DNA of 64,000 nt from Ciceribacter sichuanensis (GTDB taxonomy: Bacteria > Pseudomonadota > Alphaproteobacteria > Rhizobiales > Rhizobiaceae). Below are positions 19,211 to 25,948 of the stretch, in pieces (position 1 is the stretch's first letter; each line of letters starts with the position of its first letter). The DNA lies in the NCBI RefSeq assembly GCF_024055605.1, contig NZ_JAMXLX010000001.1:186001-250000 (forward strand). Reading direction: 5' to 3'. The translations under genes and the position numbers were made by a program. The notes below the pieces were generated by a model. It was not told the DNA's origin. It ran no database searches and was given only the letters and a program-made list of their open reading frames with translations.

Positions 19211-19313
19211 AGCAATTCCAGCAAAAGTGGGAACCGGTTTTGCGTCCGGAATTGCGTGAAACCAAAGAGATAGAGCATTGGAGGCGATTCTGTTATCGCC
19301 GGAAATGCTATAG
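19211..19313. repeat. Rhizobiales-type palindromic intergenic repeat, copy 1
   Basis: Two hairpins in a row, starting right after the serine hydrolase stop. The first has outer arms GCAATTCC/GGAATTGC and inner arms GCAAAA/TTTTGC. The second has outer arms TAGAGCATT/AATGCTATA and inner arms GGCGAT/ATCGCC. The central GCAAAAGTG...CGGTTTTGC reappears at 34291-34343 with different outer arms. I recall very similar elements scattered between genes in Rhizobiaceae. Confidence 0.75.
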
Positions 19314-19331
19314 AACCCGAACGTGCCCATG

Positions 19332-19357
19332 AAAAAGGCGGCGCCAGCGGCGCCGCC
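19332..19357 (-). terminator. Rho-independent terminator of the PRC-barrel gene
   Basis: GGCGGCGCC (19337-19345) and GGCGCCGCC (19349-19357) form a 9-base stem around AGC; read on the minus strand it is followed by five T. It lies 33 bases after the PRC gene. Confidence 0.85.
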
Positions 19358-19389
19358 CATCGGTCGTTTCGCACGTATCTCGTTCCGGG

Positions 19390-19914
19390 TTACTGATTAA
19401 CCGTCGACGAGGTGGTGGTGCGGTCGAGGGGTTTGAATTCCGGCGCGGCCTTCAGGCTTTCCGCCGTTTCGGTCGTCGTCAGGCGAACCTCGTTCTTTGC
19501 CGTGTCGTGGGTGACGGTGATCTTGTCCATCGGCACGGCGACATCCTTTTCGCCCACGCCGAGGAACCCACCGACACCGATCACGGCAGCGACGATGCCG
19601 CCTTTTTCCTCGATGATCAGGTCGTTGATGTCGCCGATGGTTTCATCGCCTGCCGTGTGGACCGACTGGCCGATGAAATCGTTGGCGCTGATCTGCGTCG
19701 TGCTCTGCTGTGTCAGATATCCACCCGTGGCTGCGGCGCTGGTGTCGGACGGCACCATTGCGCCGGCAGACGGCGCCGTGCCGCTTTCAGCCGGGGCGGG
19801 CATTGTCGGCGATGCCGGAGCGGGGCTGGTGGCGTCCTGTGCGTAAGCAAAAGGTGCAATTGCGGTGGAGCCAAGCAGCACGGCTGCGGCGAAGGTGTTG
19901 AGGGTCTTCTTCAT
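19390..19914 (-). CDS. Secreted PRC-barrel domain protein
   Basis: A 174-residue protein with a clear signal peptide (MKKTLNTFAAAVLLGSTAIA, cleavage likely after AYA near 25). A low-complexity Pro/Ser/Ala linker follows to about residue 65. A PRC-barrel domain (~75-150) starts at SANDFIGQSVHTAGDETIGDI and includes GGFLGVGEKDVAVPMDKI. PRC-barrels in rhizobial envelope proteins are common and of unknown role; some bind ligands or RNA-processing partners. The gene stands alone, with its own terminator downstream. Confidence 0.9.
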   Translation of the reverse strand: MKKTLNTFAAAVLLGSTAIAPFAYAQDATSPAPASPTMPAPAESGTAPSAGAMVPSDTSAAATGGYLTQQSTTQISANDFIGQSVHTAGDETIGDINDLIIEEKGGIVAAVIGVGGFLGVGEKDVAVPMDKITVTHDTAKNEVRLTTTETAESLKAAPEFKPLDRTTTSSTVNQ

Positions 19915-20068
19915 GATGGACCTACCTTTCCTCTCAGATGGTCTTGGCGACCGTCGCGACTGCCGATGAAGTCAGGGCATCGCGTCGGTTCGAGAGGAAA
20001 ATGTCTGGGGGGCCCAATCGTTCCCATTGAAATTGCAGCTAAATTTTTCGAAATTCAGGGAACAATCG

Positions 20069-20096
20069 ACACGGGCGACGGTTCGCGCGCCCGTGT
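20069..20096 (-). terminator. Possible terminator hairpin after the SMP-30 gene
   Basis: ACACGGGCG (20069-20077) and CGCCCGTGT (20088-20096) make a perfect 9-base stem with a 10-base loop, 34 bases after the SMP-30 stop on the minus strand. There is no clear T-run, so it may be a weak terminator. An 11-base unit (CCGTGTCAGGC-like) is repeated in tandem just beside it at 20090-20113. Confidence 0.45.
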
Positions 20097-20129
20097 CAGG
20101 CCCGTGTCAGGCTCATGATGAGGCCGGAT

Positions 20130-21017
20130 TCAGAGGCGGAAACGGGGGGCATGCTGCCCCTTGACCGCAACGCCCAGTTCGAACGTAGCCCCGCACAGGG
20201 CGTCCGCGTTGCGGGCCGAATCGTCGAGCCCTTCCCAGCAGGATGTCACCATCAGCCGGTCGGCGTCGGGGCCGAAGAAGGCCGGGCAGGTCACTCGCTT
20301 CGCCGGCATTTCATAGCGGGCGATGTGGTGTCCCTCGGCGTCATAGCGGTCAACCGCGCCGCCATCCCAGCGGGCGTTCCAGATGGTGCCCTCGGCATCG
20401 ACCACAGAGCCATCGAACACACCTTCGCGGCCGGTTCCATCGATCAGCACGCTCGGCGTCCCGGTCGGCAGGCCGGTTTCGGCATCGACATCGACCCGCA
20501 TCAGCTTGTTGACCTTCGAATCGACGAAATAGCCGATCTTGCCGTCCGGCGAGAAACAGATGGAGTTCGGAATGCTGATCTTGTCGAAGATCCGCGTCAC
20601 CTTGTTGCCGGCGACGTGATAGATGGCGCCCGCGCCATCGGCGGCAGTCTTGCCCATGGTGCCGATCCACAGGGTACCCGAGGGATGAACCCGGCCGTCA
20701 TTAGAGCGGTTGCCCGGCCGGTCGGGCTCGAGTTCGACAAAGGGGGTGAGTTTGCCGCTTGCGCGATCGCGCAGGAAAAGCCCGGTGTCGCTGGCAATGA
20801 GCTGGCGGTTTTCATCGATGACGGCGAGAACGCTGCCCATGAACGGCAAATCGTGGCGGGTTGCCGTGTTGGTGGCCAGTTCGAGCGACCAGAGCGCCTT
20901 GCCCAGAATGTCGAACCACCAGAGTGTGTCGCTCTGTTGATCGTAAACCGGGCCTTCTCCGAGTTCGAGCCGGTGATCGACCAGCACGTTTCCTGCAAAC
21001 GAATGATGTGATGGCAC
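20130..21017 (-). CDS. SMP-30/gluconolactonase/LRE-family sugar lactonase
   Basis: A 295-residue six-bladed beta-propeller hydrolase, without signal peptide. The divalent-metal ligands of the family can be seen: Glu in LELGEGPVYD (residue ~20), Asn in RSNDGRVHPSG, Asn in ISIPNSICFSPDG, and Asp in VFDGSVVDAEG. Such enzymes open sugar lactones (for example gluconolactone or arabinonolactone) in oxidative sugar pathways, but no sugar dehydrogenase or transporter lies nearby to show the substrate. The start is GTG at 21017, preceded by GGGAG. A 10-base palindrome (GCCTATAGGC, 21043-21052) upstream could be an operator. Confidence 0.9.
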   Translation of the reverse strand: MPSHHSFAGNVLVDHRLELGEGPVYDQQSDTLWWFDILGKALWSLELATNTATRHDLPFMGSVLAVIDENRQLIASDTGLFLRDRASGKLTPFVELEPDRPGNRSNDGRVHPSGTLWIGTMGKTAADGAGAIYHVAGNKVTRIFDKISIPNSICFSPDGKIGYFVDSKVNKLMRVDVDAETGLPTGTPSVLIDGTGREGVFDGSVVDAEGTIWNARWDGGAVDRYDAEGHHIARYEMPAKRVTCPAFFGPDADRLMVTSCWEGLDDSARNADALCGATFELGVAVKGQHAPRFRL

Positions 21018-21428
21018 GCACTTTTCTCCCTGATTCCAGACAGCCTATAGGCAATGCGGAATCCTTGTCCTTGTTTGACAGGGGTTTACGGTAAAATAAA
21101 GCTGGCTTCTGGACTAGCCCGCGCTTCTGCGGCTAAGCTTGATAACGGTGGGTAAGGCGGATTCGTCTGCACATTGATTCACGTGCCGTTCTTCGGAATT
21201 CGCTTTATTCCGGATAAAAAATCTACGACGCGCAAGGTGCAATTTTAACGAGCCGCTTTCAGGGGAGACATCAAGAGCCTTCACGGGCGGGCTGATGTCG
21301 TTTTCTGCATGCCGGTTTGCCCGGCCTGGCCTCCGGTCGCCGCTCTTTCGTTCCGAAGGAAGCCGGCTGTCTAAGGAGAGCAATTTGTCTTTTTCATATT
21401 CTTGGAGTCATTCGAAGAAATATTTGCC
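21018..21428. other. Intergenic region between the SMP-30 and LuxR genes
   Basis: A 411-base divergent region without a convincing gene. It contains the palindrome GCCTATAGGC (21043-21052) near the lactonase start. It also has a hairpin CGGAAT/ATTCCG at 21194-21212 and a longer hairpin with arms GACATCA (21267-21273) and TGATGTC (21293-21299) followed by GTTTT, upstream of the LuxR gene. Base composition is more AT-rich than the coding parts. Confidence 0.6.
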
Positions 21429-22166
21429 ATGACAGCGATTGAAACCGATGCTTCCGAGCGAGTAGCTGCCTACGTTGCCGAGATCGGTAGCTTCAAGACG
21501 CAGTTCGATGTCTTCCGTTTCATGAAACGGCTGACCGAATCCTACGGCGCGCGAGCCTTCATGGTTCTCAACATGCCGTCGCCCACGTCTCTCGATCTTT
21601 CCAGCAATTCGATCATTACCAACTGGCCGGCCGACCTGCTGACCGAATACGATCAGACGCCGCTTCTTTCCAGCAGCCCACTGCTTGGACGTCTGCGGAC
21701 CTCCACTACGCCCTTCACCTACGATATCGAGCATGTGAGCAAGCAGCGCGATCCCCGGACGATGGAGATTTCTCACGCGTTGTTCAACCGCTTCAGGATG
21801 ACACGCGGCGCGTTCTTTCCAGCCCACGATGCATCCGGCATTCGCGGCGCGGTCTCCTTCTGCGGCGACCGGACGACGTTTTCCGCGGCCGAGATGATGG
21901 AGTTGATGTTTCTCTCCATCCATATCTACAATCGTCTTGCCGAGATCCGCGATCTCGACAATCGCGCCACCGACATGCTCACCGAGCGCGAGATCGACTG
22001 CCTCAACTGGACTGCGGCGGGCAAGACCAGCGTCGAGATTGCCGAAATTCTCGGTCTTTCCGAGCACACGATCAATCACTACCTCAACCGCGCAACGAAG
22101 AAGCTCGATACGGTGAACCGCACGCAGGCGGTCGCCAAAGCCCTGAGGCTCGGTCTGATCAAGTAG
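21429..22166 (+). CDS. LuxR-family transcriptional regulator (solo)
   Basis: A 245-residue regulator. The N-terminal ~165 residues fit the autoinducer-binding fold, and the C-terminal ~65 residues are a LuxR helix-turn-helix (LTEREIDCLNWTAAGKTSVE then SEHTINHYLNRATKKL). In the ligand region the Trp and Tyr are recognisable (WPADLLTEYD), but the conserved Asp-Pro reads Ser-Pro, so binding of an acyl-homoserine lactone is uncertain. No luxI-type synthase is nearby, making this a LuxR solo. The ATG at 21429 is chosen; a TTG at 21402 extends the frame by nine residues. Confidence 0.87.
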   Translation: MTAIETDASERVAAYVAEIGSFKTQFDVFRFMKRLTESYGARAFMVLNMPSPTSLDLSSNSIITNWPADLLTEYDQTPLLSSSPLLGRLRTSTTPFTYDIEHVSKQRDPRTMEISHALFNRFRMTRGAFFPAHDASGIRGAVSFCGDRTTFSAAEMMELMFLSIHIYNRLAEIRDLDNRATDMLTEREIDCLNWTAAGKTSVEIAEILGLSEHTINHYLNRATKKLDTVNRTQAVAKALRLGLIK

Positions 22167-22356
22167 TCGCCCGACCGGCCTCGTTTCATCGGCATAGCGT
22201 TTGGGTCATTGCGCTGGAATTGCTTTTCGGCAAGAAATGCATGCATGCCGATCACGCGAGGAAAGAGACTGAAATCAACGGGATTGATGGCTTGCCGGTT
22301 TCCGGCCCGCCGGGCGGGCGGGTGTCGCGGCTTTAAGGCGGGGAGCAGGTAGCGCC

Positions 22357-23583
22357 ATGCCGAGCCGGCCAGAGATCGTCCTCGGCTTCCTGCCGCTTTT
22401 GGACAGCGCGATCCTGATCGCCGCCCTGGAAAAGGGTTTCGCCGGTGACGAAGGCGTGAAACTCACGCTGGTCCGGGAGAACTCTTGGGAGAAAATTCGC
22501 GAGGGGGTCGCCACCGGCCGCTTTCAGGGCGCACACATGCCGGCACCCATGCCGATTGCCTGCAATATCGCCCTGGTGCCGATGGAGGTGCCGCTGGTCG
22601 CGCCGATGGCACTCGGCCTCGGCGGCAATGCCATCACCGTTTCAGCGTCGCTTTATCGCCGCATGCTCGATGCCGGGATGACGGCGGATCTCGATCCGCG
22701 TCGGGCCGGCGACGCGCTGAAAACGGTTGTCAACGGCCGCGGGCAAGCCAGAGAGCCGAGGTTGCGGTTCGCCGTCGCCCACCGCCTGTCCTGCTGTCAC
22801 TACGAGTTGAAATACTGGCTGGCCGCTTGCGGGATCGATCCCATGGTCGACGTGGAAATCGTGGCGCTACCTGCCGGCCTGATCGGCGATGCGCTGGAGC
22901 AGGGCAATCTCGATGGCTGCTGTCTCGCCGAGCCATGGAACAGTCGCTTCGTCGCGCGCGATCAGGGGCGGATCGTGACCCTGAAGTCGGCTCTCTGGGC
23001 ATCGAGCCCCGGCAAGGTGCTCGGCATGTCCCAGAGATGGAGCGAGGACAACCGCCGGGAACTGGAGGGATTGCTCCGCGCGCTCTATCGGGCCGCGCAG
23101 TGGTGCGCCAATACGGAAAACATCGAGGAACTCGCCGGCATTCTCGCTGCCCCTCAATATCTCGCGCTGGGTGGCGAGTTGTTGCTTCCCGCCCTCACCG
23201 GGCTGCTGCCCGTGGCCCCGCACAAGGTCGTCGAGGTAGGCGACGTGCTGCTGTTCGAGGGGAGGGCGGCAACCTTCCCGTGGCAGAGCCATGCCCTGTG
23301 GTTCTACAGCCAGATGGTGCGGTGGGCCGACTGTCGCCACACGCTGCTCTCCATGGCCGTCGCGCGTGACAGTTACCGGCCGGATATCTACAGGCAGGCG
23401 TTGAAGCCTGTCTTTGCGCCGCTGCCGGGGGCGAACCTCAAGGTGGAGGGCGCGTTGGCCTCACCGCAATATGTCGGCGTTTCCAGGGGGCGGTTGGAGC
23501 TTGGACCTGACGGCTTCTTCGACGGCAAGACCTTCGATCCGGACCGTTTTGACGACTATCTGGCGACACAGGCAGCAGGGTGA
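22357..23583 (+). CDS. nasS: NasS-like nitrate sensor (CmpA/NrtA-type binding protein without signal peptide)
   Basis: A 408-residue protein of the nitrate/bicarbonate substrate-binding family (LGFLPLLDSAILIAALEKG, MPIACNIALVPMEVPLVAP, MALGLGGNAITVS, CLAEPWNSRFVA). It has no signal peptide, so it is cytoplasmic. That is the mark of NasS, which holds the ANTAR antiterminator NasT until nitrate binds. NasT is not in this window. Immediately downstream lie a sigma-54 promoter and an attenuator-like leader, as expected between nasS and a nitrate assimilation operon, but the operon is absent. ATG 22357 follows GGGAGCAGG. Gene symbol assigned from family and context only. Confidence 0.78.
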   Translation: MPSRPEIVLGFLPLLDSAILIAALEKGFAGDEGVKLTLVRENSWEKIREGVATGRFQGAHMPAPMPIACNIALVPMEVPLVAPMALGLGGNAITVSASLYRRMLDAGMTADLDPRRAGDALKTVVNGRGQAREPRLRFAVAHRLSCCHYELKYWLAACGIDPMVDVEIVALPAGLIGDALEQGNLDGCCLAEPWNSRFVARDQGRIVTLKSALWASSPGKVLGMSQRWSEDNRRELEGLLRALYRAAQWCANTENIEELAGILAAPQYLALGGELLLPALTGLLPVAPHKVVEVGDVLLFEGRAATFPWQSHALWFYSQMVRWADCRHTLLSMAVARDSYRPDIYRQALKPVFAPLPGANLKVEGALASPQYVGVSRGRLELGPDGFFDGKTFDPDRFDDYLATQAAG

Positions 23584-23720
23584 ATGCTGCTTTTTTGTGC
23601 CTTGCAACACGCTGTCGCTCATTCTTCGGGCATATCATTGTGCAGTCGTATTCTGCGCTGCAACTGTCGCTTTCGACCTATGCTTATGAAATTTATGTGA
23701 AAGTTTCTGTGAATGAAAAC

Positions 23721-23736
23721 TGGCACGGTTTCTGCA
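23721..23736 (+). promoter_or_regulatory. Sigma-54 (RpoN) -24/-12 promoter
   Basis: TGGCACGGTTTCTGCA matches the consensus TGGCACG-N4-TTGCA except for one base. The GG (23722-23723) and GC (23734-23735) are exactly 10 bases apart as required. Transcription would start about 23747 and run into the hairpin leader toward mrp. Confidence 0.75.
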
Positions 23737-23770
23737 TCGCAATATGCAAGTCCAGAGGGGACGCTGCAAC

Positions 23771-23786
23771 GCACCCACGAAGGTGC
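23771..23786 (+). promoter_or_regulatory. Leader hairpin with six-base loop (possible ANTAR P1-type stem-loop)
   Basis: GCACC (23771-23775) and GGTGC (23782-23786) close the hexaloop CACGAA. ANTAR proteins such as NasT bind two neighbouring hexaloop hairpins, normally with A at loop position 1 and G at position 4. Here position 4 is G but position 1 is C, so the match is partial. Confidence 0.35.
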
Positions 23787-23795
23787 TGCAAGGAC

Positions 23796-23845
23796 AAGCC
23801 GCTGTCGATAGTGCCATGGTCGGGCACGGTCTGACGGCGGCTTTT
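23796..23845 (+). terminator. Leader terminator/attenuator with nested hairpin
   Basis: AAGCCGCTGTC (23796-23806) pairs with GACGGCGGCTT (23833-23843), 11 pairs with one G-T, and is followed by T residues to 23845. The loop itself contains a second hairpin, GTGCC (23811-23815) with GGCAC (23823-23827). A terminator that encloses an alternative stem-loop is what NasT-type antitermination leaders need. Confidence 0.65.
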
Positions 23846-23969
23846 CCGTTTTTGGCAGGCGCTCTGGATAATGTGCCACATCCTCTTTTGCGCTTCCGTT
23901 GTCGTTTGCCGGTTGGCGAAGGCTGTACGGTCGATTATCTACGCTTCATGAAAGCTTAGAGAGGATGGC

Positions 23970-25130
23970 ATGACCGAACTCACCAGAGATCAGGTTCTGG
24001 AAACCCTGAAGACCGTCCGCGGCCCGGATCTCGACCGCAACATCGTGGAACTCGGCATGGTGTCCGATGTCTTCATTTCCGACGCCAAGGTGTATTTCTC
24101 CATCACCGTTCCGGCTGAACGTGCCAACGAACTGGAGCCCTTGCGCCAGGCGGCCGAACGCGCGGTGAAGTCCATGCCCGGCGTGAAGGGAGCTCTGGTA
24201 AGCCTCACCGCGGAAAAGAAGCCCGGCGCGCCGTCGGCGGCTCCGGCTCCCGTCCGCGTATCGGGCCAAGGGCATTCCCATACTCACCCCCACGCTCCGG
24301 CGCCAAGCGCTCCGCAGCGTCCGGCCAAACAGAACATTCCCGGCATCGCCTCGATCATTGCGGTTGCCTCCGGCAAGGGTGGCGTCGGCAAATCGACGAC
24401 GGCTGTCAATCTCGCGCTGGCGCTGAAGGCGAACGGCCTGAAGGTCGGCATTCTCGACGCGGATGTCTACGGCCCCTCCATGCCGCGGCTGCTCGGCATC
24501 ACGGGACGCCCGCAGCAGATCGAGAACCGGATCATCGTGCCGATGGAAAACTATGGCATCAAAGTGATGTCGATGGGCTTCCTCGTCGACGAGGGCACGG
24601 CCATGATCTGGCGTGGCCCGATGGTCCAGTCGGCGCTGATGCAGATGCTGCGCGAGGTCGCCTGGGGCGATCTCGACGTGCTGGTGGTCGACATGCCGCC
24701 GGGTACGGGCGATGCACAGCTGACCATGGCCCAGCAGGTACCGCTGACCGGCGCGGTCGTCGTCTCGACGCCGCAGGATCTGGCGCTCATCGACGCCCGC
24801 AAGGGTCTCAACATGTTCAATAAGGTCGAGGTTCCGGTTCTCGGCATCGTCGAGAACATGAGCTACTTTATCGCGCCCGATACCGGCGCGCGCTACGATA
24901 TCTTCGGTCACGGCGGCGCAAAGGCCGAAGCCGAAAGGATCGGCGTGCCGTTCCTTGGAGAGGTACCGCTGACGATTGCCATCCGCGAAACTTCGGATGC
25001 CGGCACCCCGGTCGTGGTCTCCGATCCGGAAGGCCCGCAGGCCAAGGTGTACCGGCAGATCGCCGAGAAGGTCTGGCTGGGCGTGCAGTCGGCTTCGGGT
25101 CGCGTCGCGCCATCGATCGTTTTCGAATAA
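23970..25130 (+). CDS. mrp: Mrp/ApbC-family P-loop iron-sulfur carrier protein
   Basis: A 386-residue protein with an N-terminal MIP18/DUF59 domain (1-~90), a His/Pro-rich linker (GHSHTHPHAP) and a C-terminal ParA-like ATPase. The ATPase has the deviant Walker A GKGGVGKST at about residue 137 and DADVYGPSMPR. Mrp/ApbC proteins transfer Fe-S clusters to target enzymes. In E. coli and Salmonella the cluster is held by a CxxC motif in a segment beginning ENMS. Here the same place reads ENMSYFIAPDTGARYDIFG with no cysteine, so cluster binding must differ. ATG 23970 follows GAGAGGATGGC. It is downstream of a leader that seems built for nitrate genes. Confidence 0.93.
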   Translation: MTELTRDQVLETLKTVRGPDLDRNIVELGMVSDVFISDAKVYFSITVPAERANELEPLRQAAERAVKSMPGVKGALVSLTAEKKPGAPSAAPAPVRVSGQGHSHTHPHAPAPSAPQRPAKQNIPGIASIIAVASGKGGVGKSTTAVNLALALKANGLKVGILDADVYGPSMPRLLGITGRPQQIENRIIVPMENYGIKVMSMGFLVDEGTAMIWRGPMVQSALMQMLREVAWGDLDVLVVDMPPGTGDAQLTMAQQVPLTGAVVVSTPQDLALIDARKGLNMFNKVEVPVLGIVENMSYFIAPDTGARYDIFGHGGAKAEAERIGVPFLGEVPLTIAIRETSDAGTPVVVSDPEGPQAKVYRQIAEKVWLGVQSASGRVAPSIVFE

Positions 25131-25144
25131 GGCTCTGGAAAAGC

Positions 25145-25180
25145 AAAACCGGCCGCCGTTGTGAAACGGCAGCCGGTTTT
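25145..25180. terminator. Bidirectional terminator between mrp and hsp20
   Basis: AAAACCGGC (25145-25153) pairs with GCCGGTTTT (25172-25180), with inner arms CCGTT/AACGG. T-runs occur in both directions, so it can end mrp on the plus strand and transcripts from the convergent hsp20 gene. Confidence 0.85.
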
Positions 25181-25189
25181 CGAACTCAA

Positions 25190-25219
25190 CCGCCGCCCCC
25201 AGGCGGATAGGGGCGGCGG
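25190..25219 (-). terminator. GC-rich hairpin after hsp20
   Basis: CCGCCGCCCC (25190-25199) and GGGGCGGCGG (25210-25219) form a 10-base stem 18 bases past the hsp20 stop codon. No T-run follows, so the stem is either an mRNA 3' end protector or part of the terminator next to it. Confidence 0.4.
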
Positions 25220-25237
25220 GATAACGCGATCTATTTG

Positions 25238-25708
25238 TTATTTCTCGATCGCGATCTTGCGCTCCGCGGGAGCCGTGCCCGGCTTCTTCGGCAGTGTTAC
25301 GGTCAGGACGCCATTGTCGAACCGGGCCGATATGGCTGCCTCATCGACGCTGGACGGCAGGCGCATCGAGCGCTGGAAACTGCCATACCGTCGTTCCACG
25401 ACATGGTAGTTGTCCTTGTCGTCCTTCTTTTCCATCTTCTTTTCGCCCTTCAGGCTGAGAACTCCGTTCTGGATGGAAAGGTCGACGTCCTGTTCGGTGA
25501 TTCCCGGCAATTCGGCGGTCAGTGTGATTGCGCTGTCGTTTTCGGCAACATCGATCAAGGGCGCGATGAATTTCTCGCCCTCGGAGCCGCTGAGCAGGTT
25601 TCGCTTGCCGAAAAAGCTTTCAAGTGCCTGGTCCATTTCCTTTCGCAAGCCGGCGAAGGGAATATCGGACCATAGACCGGGAAGAAAATTCGATGATTTC
25701 TCGTTCAT
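25238..25708 (-). CDS. Hsp20/alpha-crystallin small heat shock protein
   Basis: A 156-residue ATP-independent chaperone. The alpha-crystallin domain spans ~50-145, with APLIDVAENDSAITLTAELPG at its start and a conserved NGVLTVTLPKKPG near the end. The C-terminal IxI-like motif reads RKIAIEK. ATG 25708 follows a strong GGAGG. Upstream are a perfect FNR/FixK box (25777-25790) and sequences that could hide the ribosome site in a hairpin. Expression may therefore respond to oxygen limitation, to heat, or to both. Confidence 0.94.
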   Translation of the reverse strand: MNEKSSNFLPGLWSDIPFAGLRKEMDQALESFFGKRNLLSGSEGEKFIAPLIDVAENDSAITLTAELPGITEQDVDLSIQNGVLSLKGEKKMEKKDDKDNYHVVERRYGSFQRSMRLPSSVDEAAISARFDNGVLTVTLPKKPGTAPAERKIAIEK

Positions 25709-25713
25709 CACAT

Positions 25714-25762
25714 CCTCCATGATAAAACCCCAGCCTCCCATGGGGAAAAAGACTATGGGAGG
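25714..25762 (-). promoter_or_regulatory. Possible RNA thermometer in the hsp20 leader
   Basis: Read on the minus strand, CCTCCCAT (25762-25755) can pair with ATGGGAGG (25741-25734). It can equally pair with the Shine-Dalgarno GGAGG (25718-25714), so the two structures exclude each other. Rhizobial small heat shock genes are often controlled by ROSE-type thermometers. Whether the upstream arm is transcribed depends on the unmapped start site. Confidence 0.35.
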
Positions 25763-25776
25763 AAGATGGCATTGCT

Positions 25777-25790
25777 TTGATTCAGATCAA
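25777..25790. promoter_or_regulatory. FNR/FixK box (anaerobox)
   Basis: TTGATTCAGATCAA is a perfect match to TTGAT-N4-ATCAA, the site of FNR, FnrN and FixK regulators. It lies 69 bases upstream of the hsp20 start and about 158 bases before corA in the other direction. Confidence 0.75.
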
Positions 25791-25948
25791 TCTTGCCCTC
25801 ATGGGTTGTTGACCTTTTTGGGCTGCTGACAGGGGCCTGTGCCCGTCGTAAGGTGCGCACGAGAAATCTCGCTTGCAATTCTTGCGGAAGCGGTGTTTGT
25901 CTCGCCGGCCGAAACGGACCTTGGGGGCGCTATGAAAGTGTCTACAAT

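Larger units (their letters stand above)
23584..23969 (+). other. Leader-like intergenic region between nasS and mrp
   Basis: A 386-base region with no convincing gene. It holds, in order, a sigma-54 promoter (23721-23736), a small hairpin (23771-23786), a large terminator-type hairpin enclosing a second hairpin (23796-23845), and a possible sigma-70 promoter close to mrp (TTGGCG at 23913-23918, 16 bases, TTATCT at 23935-23940). Confidence 0.7.

Noticed and set aside
23744..23959. A 71-codon open frame between nasS and mrp
   Set aside because: It has no recognisable family or ribosome site and covers the terminator hairpin; the region is better explained as an untranslated leader.
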